From: Raoultibacter phocaeensis
GTDB lineage: Bacteria > Actinomycetota > Coriobacteriia > Coriobacteriales > Eggerthellaceae
Direction of reading: 5' to 3'
NCBI RefSeq assembly: GCF_901411515.1
Contig: NZ_CABDUX010000001.1
Coordinates: forward strand, 1,116,001-1,180,000
Length of the DNA stretch: 64,000 nucleotides
Position numbers and translations under genes: made by a program. Shown here piece after piece: positions 9,182 through 17,424 of this stretch. Numbering within the stretch: position 1 is the stretch's first letter; each line of letters starts with the position of its first letter. The notes under the pieces are model-generated. The model searched no databases. It saw only the letters and a program-made list of their open reading frames with translations, and was not told the origin of the DNA.

Positions 9182-10048
9182 CTAGTAGATGAACGATTGG
9201 ATGCTGCTCCCCATGAGGTACATGATCATGCGGATGGCAGCCGAACCCGCAAGCACGCCGCACAGCCCGAGGGCGATAACCGTCGAGTTTGAAAACGCCG
9301 CCGTCCCGGCACCGCTTTTGCCCGCGAACAATTGCGTGCCCGAAACGAGCAGAGGCAGGACCAGTCCCAGCACCACGGCGAACAGCCAAAACATGAGCGC
9401 AAGGTCGCCAGAGAGCAGCCGCGAAAGCGAACGTGATGGATCGGGATAGGGTGCAACGGCGATGGCAACCAGATAAAGCGCCATCGTGACAGCGAAGGTG
9501 ACGGTTGCGAAAAAGGCCGCTTTTCCGATGAACGCCTTTTCTTCGGTATCCGCGCCTTTGATCGCTGCGATCAGATAGAGGGCGAACGCACCCATGGCTG
9601 CCGCTGCTCCGATGAACATGATCGGCAGAAATACTGTGTCCCATGCGGGACGTGCACCCTGCATGTACGCTTTGCCAGTAATGAATGGGAACGCGACCGC
9701 CACGATCAGCCCGAGTACCGCGACCGTTTTTATCGCCGCGCCCGACGATTGCTTGACCACCAGCACCAGCAGTGCGAGTACGACGATGCCGGCAACGACG
9801 CAGGCGATGAGCTCCTGCGCGATGCCCGACTGCACGTTTGCGAGGATGTGAAAGATGCGGGCGGGGTTGCCCATGTGCAGTGCCGAGGCAAGTCCGCCTA
9901 CGACGAGGGCGATAAGCGACACGACGAGCCCCGAAAGCCTGAGCGAGGCGGCTTTACCCGTGAGGATCGAAGCGCAGACGAACCCGAGGCAGCCCATGCT
10001 CAACCCGCCGAGCAGCCCGAAAATCAGTAATGGCCATTGTACGTCCAT
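9182..10048 (-). CDS. NrfD/DmsC-type membrane anchor subunit
   Basis: This 288-residue integral membrane protein has about eight predicted helices and starts VQWPLLIFGLLGGLSMGCLG. The glycine-rich early segment and the HMGNPARIFHILANVQSGIAQEL stretch after helix 2 fit the DmsC subfamily of quinol-oxidising anchors, which pass electrons from menaquinol to the Fe-S subunit. It starts two bases after the Fe-S subunit stop, showing tight coupling. ATG 10048 follows GGAGGAGC. Confidence 0.87.
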   Translation of the reverse strand: MDVQWPLLIFGLLGGLSMGCLGFVCASILTGKAASLRLSGLVVSLIALVVGGLASALHMGNPARIFHILANVQSGIAQELIACVVAGIVVLALLVLVVKQSSGAAIKTVAVLGLIVAVAFPFITGKAYMQGARPAWDTVFLPIMFIGAAAAMGAFALYLIAAIKGADTEEKAFIGKAAFFATVTFAVTMALYLVAIAVAPYPDPSRSLSRLLSGDLALMFWLFAVVLGLVLPLLVSGTQLFAGKSGAGTAAFSNSTVIALGLCGVLAGSAAIRMIMYLMGSSIQSFIY

Positions 10049-10050
10049 AG

Positions 10051-10617
10051 TTAGCTCCTCCAAGTCTGGCCGGTCAGGATAAACGCTTCGCCGGGCGTGT
10101 TGCCCACGTCGGCGAAGCGGTGAAGATGATCGCCCGCTGCAGCGAGATGCTGCGCGACGTCTGAAGACGGATCGTCGGCATCGCCGAAGATGCGCGCGTG
10201 GCCCGGGCAGATGTCGACACACGCGGGCTTCTTTCCGTCATCTACGAGGTGCGCACAGAGCGTGCATTTCTCGATTACGCCCAAGCGGTCGTTGCGCGCT
10301 CTGACGCCATAGGGACAGGCCATGATGCAGTACTCGCACCCGATGCATTTGTCGTGGTCGACGAGCACGATGCCATCGTCGCGTCGATACGAGGCGCCGG
10401 TAGGGCAGACCGTCACGCACGACGGCGTTTCGCAGTGCTGACACTTTACGGGAAGGTAGTACTCTTCAATGTTGGGGTATTCGCCCGTCGGCCCTACGTT
10501 GATTACTTTGGTATAGAAACGCCCGAGATCGATGTCGTTTTCCTGCATGCAGGCAGCGGTGCACGAATGACAGCCAATGCATCGATCGAGGTCGATGATC
10601 ATGCGATAGGTCGTCAT
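10051..10617 (-). CDS. DmsB-like four-cluster [4Fe-4S] electron-transfer subunit
   Basis: This 188-residue ferredoxin-like subunit has four cysteine groups: CIGCHSCTAAC near the start, CQHCETPSCVTVCP, CIGCEYCIMACP and CTLCAHLVDDGKKPACVDICP. This is the standard pattern of DmsB/NrfC/PhsB subunits carrying four cubane clusters. It has no Tat signal and would be exported together with the catalytic subunit. It is separated by two bases from the genes on both sides. Confidence 0.94.
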   Translation of the reverse strand: MTTYRMIIDLDRCIGCHSCTAACMQENDIDLGRFYTKVINVGPTGEYPNIEEYYLPVKCQHCETPSCVTVCPTGASYRRDDGIVLVDHDKCIGCEYCIMACPYGVRARNDRLGVIEKCTLCAHLVDDGKKPACVDICPGHARIFGDADDPSSDVAQHLAAAGDHLHRFADVGNTPGEAFILTGQTWRS

Positions 10618-10619
10618 GG

Positions 10620-13196
10620 CTATGCCTCCTTTCCGTCGCCTATAAAGGCGTTGAGCTCATCGGGGGCCGTGTATACTCCTTCGGGCGGCCCGTCAGGTGC
10701 CTTGTAAATGCGACACAGTGTGCTGAAGTTGTCGGTTCCTGTTGCCGGATCGCTCACTTTGTCATTGTCAACAATCGCGTTCGGGTTGCAGTCGAACGCC
10801 CCATGGAGTCCGGCTTGTGCGCTTTTCTCGGGGAACCACCAGTCGTGATCGCAGTGGACGACGCGCGGATCGATGCCCGCTGTTAGATGGGCGACCTGCT
10901 TGATCGATCCCATGGAGGATTCTATGCATACCCAATCGCCGTCTTCGATACCGTTTTCCCGCGCGGTGTTTGGGTTGATTTCGACGAGCGGGAAGGGACG
11001 GATCGAACGCATATAGGCTGATTCACGGTATTCGCTATGGAAGTATTGATGATTTCTGCCACCGGTAAGCATGACGTAGGGATAGTCGGCGGCAAGGTCG
11101 GGTTCGCTTACGGGGCTTTGTGGTTGCTCGCGATACCCGGGAATGCCCGACCAACCGTTGACCTGCAGTTCTTCAGAGAAGATGTTCACTTTGCCCGTCT
11201 TGGTTTCAAAGCCGGGTTTCTTATCTTTGCGCAGCAACCCTTTTTCGTGTTGTCCGTATACGATTTCGTCTACCACTTCGCCCTGCTCCCGGAATTCCTC
11301 GAAGGTCATGCCGGTTGCCTTGAGGGCGAAGTTGAACCAGTCGTACTTGTCTTTCCACGTCATATCCACACCGATGCGCTGTGCAAGTTCGAACAGAATG
11401 TCTACCTCGTCTCTGCTTTCGCCCTGGGGCTCCGTGAAAGGCTGGCGGATGGTAGCCGTGTGGTTCGCTGGCCAACAATGGCCCGATTGCGGGTACTCGA
11501 TGCGGTCAATTTCGTTTTGATGCGCAGCCGGCAATACGATGTCGGCCAATTCGGTAGTGGGGGACATGAGTAAGCTGACGCAGACGGAAAAGTCGATGTT
11601 CTTGAGGCCTTCGGCGACCTCTTTGCTGTCAGCGCAGCTCACGATGGGATCGGAGTTCATGCCCCAGTAGATACGCGGTTTGAACGGCTTGCCGGTGGTG
11701 AGCGCATGTGTTGCGGCCGAATATACGCCGTCGCGTATGCCGTAGATTTTACCTACATCGGGGCACATGCTGTAATCCTTGAGATTCGCTTCCACCTGCT
11801 GGCGTACATCGCCTTTCGGGGGCATGGCGTCGAAGACCGCAGACCCTTTTATGCGTGTGCCGGGTTTGACGCTGTTGCCGCCCGGTATCTCGTAATTGCC
11901 GGCAAGCGCCATCATGATTGTGAATGCGTGCGAAACGCCGCTGCTGTTGTCGCTGAAGTCGGTTTTCTGCCCACGGGTAAAGCACGCGCCCGGGCTGCTT
12001 TCTATGAACAGCTCGATCGCTTCCTTCACCTGCTCGACGGAAAGCCACGTGGTCTCCGCCGTTTTCTCGACCGTCCATTCGGCAACGGTGTCAGCGAGTT
12101 TCTGCAGCGAAGTCTGATACGCGGTGCCGTTTGCCTCGTGCGAACCGAGCAATGCGGGGTGGGGGTCCTCGATGCTCCAAGCGAGCTCCTTGGCGTCCCA
12201 GAATTGGAGCGAGTCGGCCGTTTCGTCCCAATAGGCGAGCTTGTTCTCCGAGCCGCCCTCGGCAAGGTCGCTTTCGCGGAGCAACAGGCCGGTCGCATCG
12301 TTCACGAGAAACGAAGCGTTCGTCCACTGAGCGGCGAACGCCTTGTCGTAACGTTCGGACACGAGCATCTCGTTGATGATGGCGAGGATGAGGGCCATAT
12401 CGCTCGTTGGACGGATGGGCACCCACAGATCGGCCTTTGCGGCAGCTGCGGTGTGGCGGGGATCCACCACCATGAGCTTGGCGCCCCGGTCGAGCGCCTT
12501 CTTGATGTAGATCCAGTCGTAATAGCCCCATGAGAACATGCCGCGCGCCCACATGACGATGAGGTTTGTTTCCTCGGGGTTCCATCCCGTGAACTGACAG
12601 GGGTTTCCGATGGTGGTACGCTGCACGAAATCCCCGGCGATCTTGCAGATGCTGCCGACGCCGAACCCCCCGACGCTTCCCATTTCGTAAAAGCACTTCT
12701 GCAGAACGGAGATGTTCAACTGGTCGCGCCCTGTTCCGTTGTTAGCAAGGATCGTATGCCCGCCGTACTGTTCAATTACCTCTTTAAACTTCGGAACGAT
12801 GATCTCCCATGCCTCGTCCCAGGTGATGCGCTCCCACTTCCCCTCGCCACGCTCGCCTGCGCGCTTCATGGGGTAGCGGATGCGCAGCGGACTGTTGACG
12901 AGCTGCGGAATGGCGAAGGCGCGGCTGCATACGGTACCTTCGGAGTACGTGCCTGGTCGACCTTCAACGCGGATCAGGCGGTTGTTCTTCACGATGCCGT
13001 TGATGGTGCAGCGGCCGTAGCAGTTTCTGCAGGCGCTGCGGATGGTCGTGACGGCGTCGTTTTCGGCAGCTTTCTCGTCATCCTGCGCGAGCGCGGTGAG
13101 GGGCTGCCAGGCGTCGAGGCCGAGCGCTGCGGCTCCTGCGAGAGCGCCCGAAGCCGCCATCGCTTTGACGAACGATCGTCTTGTCGGTGCGTTCAT
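10620..13196 (-). CDS. Tat-exported molybdopterin oxidoreductase, DMSO-reductase family catalytic subunit
   Basis: This 858-residue enzyme begins with a Tat signal (TRRSFVK, residues 5-11, then an alanine-rich stretch ending near Ala-Gln 38). A cubane-binding motif follows: Cys56-x2-Cys59-x3-Cys63-x26-Cys90. Molybdopterin domains run through the body, and the C-terminal dinucleotide-binding domain begins around DYPYVMLTGGRNHQYFHSEYR. The segment GSICKIAG may hold a Cys ligand to molybdenum, as in polysulfide or arsenate reductases, but this is tentative. Together with the Fe-S and NrfD/DmsC-type subunits it would form a periplasm-side quinol-linked reductase (or, in reverse, an oxidase). The substrate cannot be read. 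ATG 13196 has GAAAGGAAG upstream. Confidence 0.93.
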   Translation of the reverse strand: MNAPTRRSFVKAMAASGALAGAAALGLDAWQPLTALAQDDEKAAENDAVTTIRSACRNCYGRCTINGIVKNNRLIRVEGRPGTYSEGTVCSRAFAIPQLVNSPLRIRYPMKRAGERGEGKWERITWDEAWEIIVPKFKEVIEQYGGHTILANNGTGRDQLNISVLQKCFYEMGSVGGFGVGSICKIAGDFVQRTTIGNPCQFTGWNPEETNLIVMWARGMFSWGYYDWIYIKKALDRGAKLMVVDPRHTAAAAKADLWVPIRPTSDMALILAIINEMLVSERYDKAFAAQWTNASFLVNDATGLLLRESDLAEGGSENKLAYWDETADSLQFWDAKELAWSIEDPHPALLGSHEANGTAYQTSLQKLADTVAEWTVEKTAETTWLSVEQVKEAIELFIESSPGACFTRGQKTDFSDNSSGVSHAFTIMMALAGNYEIPGGNSVKPGTRIKGSAVFDAMPPKGDVRQQVEANLKDYSMCPDVGKIYGIRDGVYSAATHALTTGKPFKPRIYWGMNSDPIVSCADSKEVAEGLKNIDFSVCVSLLMSPTTELADIVLPAAHQNEIDRIEYPQSGHCWPANHTATIRQPFTEPQGESRDEVDILFELAQRIGVDMTWKDKYDWFNFALKATGMTFEEFREQGEVVDEIVYGQHEKGLLRKDKKPGFETKTGKVNIFSEELQVNGWSGIPGYREQPQSPVSEPDLAADYPYVMLTGGRNHQYFHSEYRESAYMRSIRPFPLVEINPNTARENGIEDGDWVCIESSMGSIKQVAHLTAGIDPRVVHCDHDWWFPEKSAQAGLHGAFDCNPNAIVDNDKVSDPATGTDNFSTLCRIYKAPDGPPEGVYTAPDELNAFIGDGKEA

Positions 13197-13240
13197 GCTG
13201 GTGCTTCCTTTCTGTTCATGCGTCTTGTGGTGTCGAGCGG

Positions 13241-14050
13241 TCATTCGTTGGGTGGATCCTCCTTTGCTTTCGGGCTACGGGGCAGTGCGGGCGAGAGGGC
13301 TCGGCTCGGACACGCGTCCTTGCATTCGAGGCAGAGCGTGCAGCTTTCTTCCGAACCCGAGGTTATGGCGGATGCCGAAAAATGCTCGGGGCATACCTGC
13401 TCGCAAGCGCGGCACGAGGCGTCGACGTTGCAGGAGAGGCGGTCGGCCTTCATGCGGAGCCTAAACGGGCTTACGCGAGCAACCAGGCTCGCTGCGGCAC
13501 CGAGCGGACAGAGCTTCGTGCACCACGAGCCGAAGAGGCGAAGTTCGATGAGCAGAAGGGCGGGAAAGATCACGAGATCCCAGCTCGGTTGGTAAATAGT
13601 GAGCGTGCGAAACGCCGCGTATACGAACCCGAAGACGAGTCCGATCGGGCAGAATAGGCAGAATAGGGGGAATCCGACGATGAACGAGGCGGCGAGCACG
13701 CCCGCAACGAGCACGAGGCTGCTGACGGTGCTGCTTCGCTGGATGGGGCGGGTCGCTTGCATCTTATACCGAGGCGATTTCTTTTTGACGAGGCCGCTCG
13801 GGCATACCCACGAGCAGAACGCGCGGCCGAACAGCAAAGCGGCGAGTGCAACGACAATCAACGGGAAAACGATCGCACCGTACACTTCTCTTGAGGCGAG
13901 CGACGCTTGTGCGAACCCGAGCGGGCACCAGGCGCACAGCGTTCCCAAGTCCGTCTTCGCTGCGATGCCAACGATGGCGAGCAGCAAAACGGCAAGCGCA
14001 ACAATAGTTCGAACTATGCGGGTTACAGGTTTGCGCGGAGAACTTTTCAT
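13241..14050 (-). CDS. NapH-like membrane polyferredoxin
   Basis: This 269-residue protein has about four to five helices with two membrane-edge cysteine motifs (FCSWVCPSG and SWCTKLCPLG), the hallmark of NapH/YccM proteins. Its cytoplasmic C-terminal tail has two ferredoxin-like groups (CRACEQVCP and CTLCLECKDACP). NapH proteins oxidise quinol or pass electrons to NapG-type partners. ATG 14050 overlaps the stop of the NapG-like gene by four bases (ATGA). The combination with an NrfD/DmsC anchor in one operon is unusual and implies two quinone entry routes or an extra redox-maturation step. Confidence 0.85.
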   Translation of the reverse strand: MKSSPRKPVTRIVRTIVALAVLLLAIVGIAAKTDLGTLCAWCPLGFAQASLASREVYGAIVFPLIVVALAALLFGRAFCSWVCPSGLVKKKSPRYKMQATRPIQRSSTVSSLVLVAGVLAASFIVGFPLFCLFCPIGLVFGFVYAAFRTLTIYQPSWDLVIFPALLLIELRLFGSWCTKLCPLGAAASLVARVSPFRLRMKADRLSCNVDASCRACEQVCPEHFSASAITSGSEESCTLCLECKDACPSRALSPALPRSPKAKEDPPNE

Positions 14051-14664
14051 CGTGCTTCCCTCTTTTCGGGTATGACGACGATTCCCTTGGATTCGACTCG
14101 GGCACCGCCGTACGAGCGCAGCGACGTGCTCGGACAGATGAGTTCGCACAATCCGCATCCGTCGCAGAGGGCTTCGTCAACGACGGGCCGACGCATATCG
14201 TCAAGCGAGATCGCTTCCTGCGGACATTCGTCGGCGCACACGGTGCAGCCCTTCCAATCCCATGCCACGCAGCTAGGTTCGTTGACAACGGCTACCCCGT
14301 TGATCGTCGGCTTTTCCTCGGGCACCGCAAGCGCTCCAGTGGGGCAGACTTCGGCGCAGTGGGGAACCCCTCCGTTGGCTTCGGCACAGAAATCGCAATA
14401 CGCGAGGGTGAAATCGACGGTTGGCGTGGAGGTGCCCTTGATGCTGTCGATGACTGAAAGGGGCTGTATGACGTTCGCATGGCAGACCGACGTGCACTTT
14501 TGACATCGGATGCAGCGTGCCAGGAATGCCGATTCGTCCAAGGCTCCCGGCGGACGAAGAAAAACGCTGTCCTGCGCGAGTGCGTTTGCGGTTCCGCCTG
14601 TTGCAACCAACGCAGCGAAAACGCCAACCGATACGATGAACCCCCTTCGAGACACAGCGGCCAT
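14047..14664 (-). CDS. NapG-like Tat-exported ferredoxin protein
   Basis: This 205-residue protein has a Tat signal (SRRGFIVSVGV at the N-terminus) and four cysteine clusters: CIRCQKCTSVCH, CDFCAEANGGVPHCAEVCP, a split group around CTVCADECP, and CDGCGLCELICP. The set matches NapG/MauM ferredoxins exported to the outer face of the membrane, where they work with NapH. It is the first gene of the operon; ATG 14664 has AGGGGGAA five bases upstream. Confidence 0.87.
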   Translation of the reverse strand: MAAVSRRGFIVSVGVFAALVATGGTANALAQDSVFLRPPGALDESAFLARCIRCQKCTSVCHANVIQPLSVIDSIKGTSTPTVDFTLAYCDFCAEANGGVPHCAEVCPTGALAVPEEKPTINGVAVVNEPSCVAWDWKGCTVCADECPQEAISLDDMRRPVVDEALCDGCGLCELICPSTSLRSYGGARVESKGIVVIPEKREAR

Positions 14665-15045
14665 ATTTCCCCCTATGCGCTGGATCGTCTGTTGGATGCA
14701 TGATAGGGGGCCAATCTTAATTCCATCTTAAGGGCGAGGGTATGCTGCGTTGCGGGCTCTGTTTGCGTGTTGCTCCGGATCGGCTGGGCACGGTTGCTCC
14801 GCCCGTGGACCGGCGACGTGCTGCATCGGCTGGCCAAATATCGCGCAGCCGTTAACCCTGACTTTCGGACCGTACATTTCGGGGCGTATTTTCACCAGCG
14901 ATCTGCGAAGGAGACATTTTGGCCCTTTCCAGGATTTCGCCGATTAGGTAGTATGGCGTTCCCTATAATGGCGAGTAACCGCACACCGCGTGAGGGGTGT
15001 GCGGAGGAAATAACGCCGTCTGTACGACGGCTGGAAAGGACCATC
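14665..15045. other. Divergent intergenic region with structured leader
   Basis: This 381-bp gap holds the direct repeat at 14714-14731 for the minus-strand operon. For the plus strand, a TATAAT hexamer is at 14964-14969 without a good -35. It is followed by two hairpins, CCGCACACC/GGTGTGCGG (14979-15004) and GCCGTC/GACGGC (15015-15031), just before the ribosome site of the next gene. I could not match the leader to a known riboswitch. Confidence 0.45.
14714..14731. promoter_or_regulatory. PHO-box-like direct repeat upstream of the molybdoenzyme operon
   Basis: ATCTTAA occurs twice (14714-14720 and 14725-14731) with a four-base spacer, an 11-bp period. On the minus strand it reads TTAAGAT-N4-TTAAGAT, 50 bases before the first gene of the operon. 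PhoB/OmpR-family regulators bind exactly this kind of 7-bp, 11-period repeat, and a regulator of that family is encoded at the end of the same gene group. Binding is inferred. Confidence 0.5.
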
Positions 15046-15597
15046 ATGTTCCGAGAAATACGCAGAAGTCGGCAAGCGCTTCCCGCAGAGGAAGGCAAGG
15101 CGATACTCCATCGCAACACAGCCGGCGTGCTGAGCTTGCATGACGAGGTCTACCCGTACGGTGTCCCGATCAGCTACGCATACGAGGAGGAATCGCGTGA
15201 GCCGGGCGCGCTGTACGGCACCGTGTACTTCCATTGCGCAACGAAAGGCCACAAGCTCGAATCGATCGGGCGCAACGACCATGTATCGTTTTGCGTGATC
15301 GATCGGGATCGTATCGTGCCCGAGAAGTTCACAACCGAATTCCGCAGCGTCATCGCGTTCGGCGTCGCGCGCGTGGTGTCCGACGATGCAGAAAAGCGCC
15401 ACGGACTCGAACTGCTCGCAAAGAAGTATTCGCCCGGTCTGGACGAGGCTGCCGATACCGAAATCAAAGGCGAGTGGGATCACACCTGCGTCATCGCGAT
15501 CGATCTCGACTACTTCAGTACGAAAGAAGCCATCGAGCTCGTGCGTGCCCGTGGTGCCGGCCACGCGGGTGAGGAAGAGGACAGCGCGGAAGCGTAA
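15046..15597 (+). CDS. Pyridoxamine-5'-phosphate-oxidase-fold flavin protein, NimA-like
   Basis: This 183-residue protein fits the PNPOx-like split-barrel family that binds FMN or haem, including the nitroimidazole-resistance NimA group. It starts MFREIRRSRQALP, followed by a VLSLHDEVYPYGVPISYAY strand, GTVYFHCATKGHKLESIGRN and a middle VSFCVIDRD segment. These are common small cytoplasmic flavoreductases or flavin-storage proteins in anaerobes; the substrate is unknown. ATG 15046 has GAAAGGA upstream, and the upstream frame does not look coding. It stands alone between divergent and convergent neighbours and may be controlled through its structured leader. Confidence 0.85.
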   Translation: MFREIRRSRQALPAEEGKAILHRNTAGVLSLHDEVYPYGVPISYAYEEESREPGALYGTVYFHCATKGHKLESIGRNDHVSFCVIDRDRIVPEKFTTEFRSVIAFGVARVVSDDAEKRHGLELLAKKYSPGLDEAADTEIKGEWDHTCVIAIDLDYFSTKEAIELVRARGAGHAGEEEDSAEA

Positions 15598-15712
15598 GCG
15601 CGCAGCGTTCCTAGCGGGGCGCGCCGGTCCATAAACTCGGGCGCCGCGCTCCGCCCGTTCGCCCACGGGCGCATGACGGGTGCAGTTCGGCAAGCGAACG
15701 GGCTGAACGCGG

Positions 15713-16657
15713 CTATTCGCCTACGAACACGCCTTTGTCGATGACAAGCTCGTCATCGAGGTACAGCGTCGGTTCGAGGATGATGCCGTCGTAGTGGCAA
15801 TCAGCTTTGTTCGTGCCGCCGAACGACGTGTTCGTGCCGAACGCTATGTGCACGGTGCCGAACAGTTTTTCATCCTCGAGGATGATGCCCGAGAGAATCG
15901 CCTCGTCGTTCGTTCCGATGCCGAGCTCGGCTACGACGCCGTTCTCGGGTCGGGCGAACAGGATGTCGAGCGCATCGGAACCCGGACCCTCGATGCGTGC
16001 GAGGCGGCCGTTTTCGATGACGGCGGTGAGCGGACTGTCGAGCTTTCCGATGCCTACCATCGATCCGTCGATGACTGTTGTGCCGCCGCCTGCTCCCTCA
16101 ACCGGCGCAATGTACGCCTCGCCTGAGGGAAAGTTTCCGCTCGAACCGCGCTCACGATAGACGCCGGGGCTCGGAATGCCGTCGCGCCCGTCGAGGTCGA
16201 GTGTGAGCACATGGCCGTCCTTCTCGATGCGCGCTGCTTTCGCCGCCGTAAGTTTCTCGGTGAGGCGCAGCGTTCGCTTCTCGACGCGTACGTAGTCGGC
16301 ACACGATGCCCCCTTGCGTAGCATGTCCATCGTAATGCCCGGCATGGTGACCACGCGCGTACCCGTCTTCGCCGCTTCGATGCGCGCGGTGGTGTGCGTG
16401 ATCGATTTGGCAGTGGGGCAGAGCGCTACGTCGGCTTCGCGCATGGCGGCGGCAACGGCGGCAGGCGGCTCCTGTCCGGCAACGTCGAGCTCGGGCATCT
16501 GCATGACAAGCGCAGTGCGGCCGAGCTCACGGGCTGCGCGATAGAAGAGGAAGCCCACGTCGGCGGTGGGGTCGTCGGTCACCACGAGCAAGGTTTCCCC
16601 CTTGCCAAGACACAGGCTGTCCGTGATGATGCGCTTGGCCCGTTCGATCAGCTCCAT
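15713..16657 (-). CDS. M29-like aminopeptidase / leucyl aminopeptidase-type metalloenzyme
   Basis: This 314-residue protein belongs to the thermophilic-metalloaminopeptidase (M29) superfamily. The N-terminal half starts with GETLLVVTDDP. The C-terminal half has acidic and His positions in AELGIGTNDEAI, GTVHIAFGTNTSFGGTN and KADCHYDGIILEPTLYLDDELV, which fit metal ligands of the family. The nearest functional names are aminopeptidases and 2,5-dihydroxypyridine dioxygenase-like proteins, so the reaction could be peptide or ring-amide cleavage. GGGAG precedes ATG 16657 by seven bases. It is third in a minus-strand operon after DUF1177 and AroM genes. Confidence 0.75.
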   Translation of the reverse strand: MELIERAKRIITDSLCLGKGETLLVVTDDPTADVGFLFYRAARELGRTALVMQMPELDVAGQEPPAAVAAAMREADVALCPTAKSITHTTARIEAAKTGTRVVTMPGITMDMLRKGASCADYVRVEKRTLRLTEKLTAAKAARIEKDGHVLTLDLDGRDGIPSPGVYRERGSSGNFPSGEAYIAPVEGAGGGTTVIDGSMVGIGKLDSPLTAVIENGRLARIEGPGSDALDILFARPENGVVAELGIGTNDEAILSGIILEDEKLFGTVHIAFGTNTSFGGTNKADCHYDGIILEPTLYLDDELVIDKGVFVGE

Positions 16658-16728
16658 TGTTGTACTCCCATCGTAAAGCGAACAAATATTCCACGCAAAA
16701 CACCGCCACCGTGCGGTGCGATTCACCG

Positions 16729-17418
16729 TTACAACGCGTCCCGTGCGGCCTCGGCAAGCACGACGCGCGGCACTATGACGCGAGCGCCGCTGATGCGCTC
16801 GATCTCGCGGCCCATTTCCACCGAATACCCGATGCAGTCAAGCACGATGAGCGATGCACCCGTGCGTGCAATCTGCTCGGCCGCAGCGATGCGGGCATCG
16901 GCGGGCCCGTACGGCGATGCAGCGTACAGGTCGACAGGACGACCGAGCATCTGGTTCCAGTGCGCGCCGATGTCGCCGACCTGCGCCTGATCGGGAACCA
17001 TGACGGCAACAAGCTCGCCGTTGGCAGCTTGTGCACGTACGGCTTCGGCGATCGCCATGCTCGGATGAATGACGGGAACCTCGCATGCAAGCGATGAGGG
17101 GGCCGTTGCCGTGCAAAGCAGGATGACCGCCCGTGCATCCTGCGCGACCGTTCGATCAAGCGCCTGTTGTACGAGGGGCATGACCGCACGTTCCGCTACG
17201 ACAACGCTCCTTCCGTCACGCAGCCGCGAGGCGAGCATCGGTTCATCGTCTTCGGGAGCAAGTGATGCGATGCCTTCCGCATCGAGCTCGTCAAGTGCCC
17301 CGGCCTCGATCAGCTCGACACCTTCCCCTAAAAGCAGAACGATGTCGAACGTGACGTCGGTGCGCGGGGCCTGCCCGATGGTGACGGCCCCGATCGCTCT
17401 TCGCATGATCGCATCCAT
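16729..17418 (-). CDS. AroM-family protein
   Basis: This 229-residue protein has the AroM family opening AIGAVTIGQAPRTDV, then CTATAPSSL and a late LIVLDCIGYSVEMGREIE segment. It resembles Asp/Glu/hydantoin-racemase folds with two cysteine-containing loops (LLCTATAP and VLDCIGY), which suggests a racemase- or isomerase-like active site; this is inference because AroM has no settled biochemical function. It lies six bases downstream of the DUF1177 gene. Starts at 17418 or 17406 are both possible; neither has a strong ribosome site, consistent with coupled translation. Confidence 0.8.
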   Translation of the reverse strand: MDAIMRRAIGAVTIGQAPRTDVTFDIVLLLGEGVELIEAGALDELDAEGIASLAPEDDEPMLASRLRDGRSVVVAERAVMPLVQQALDRTVAQDARAVILLCTATAPSSLACEVPVIHPSMAIAEAVRAQAANGELVAVMVPDQAQVGDIGAHWNQMLGRPVDLYAASPYGPADARIAAAEQIARTGASLIVLDCIGYSVEMGREIERISGARVIVPRVVLAEAARDAL

Positions 17419-17424
17419 AACGCT

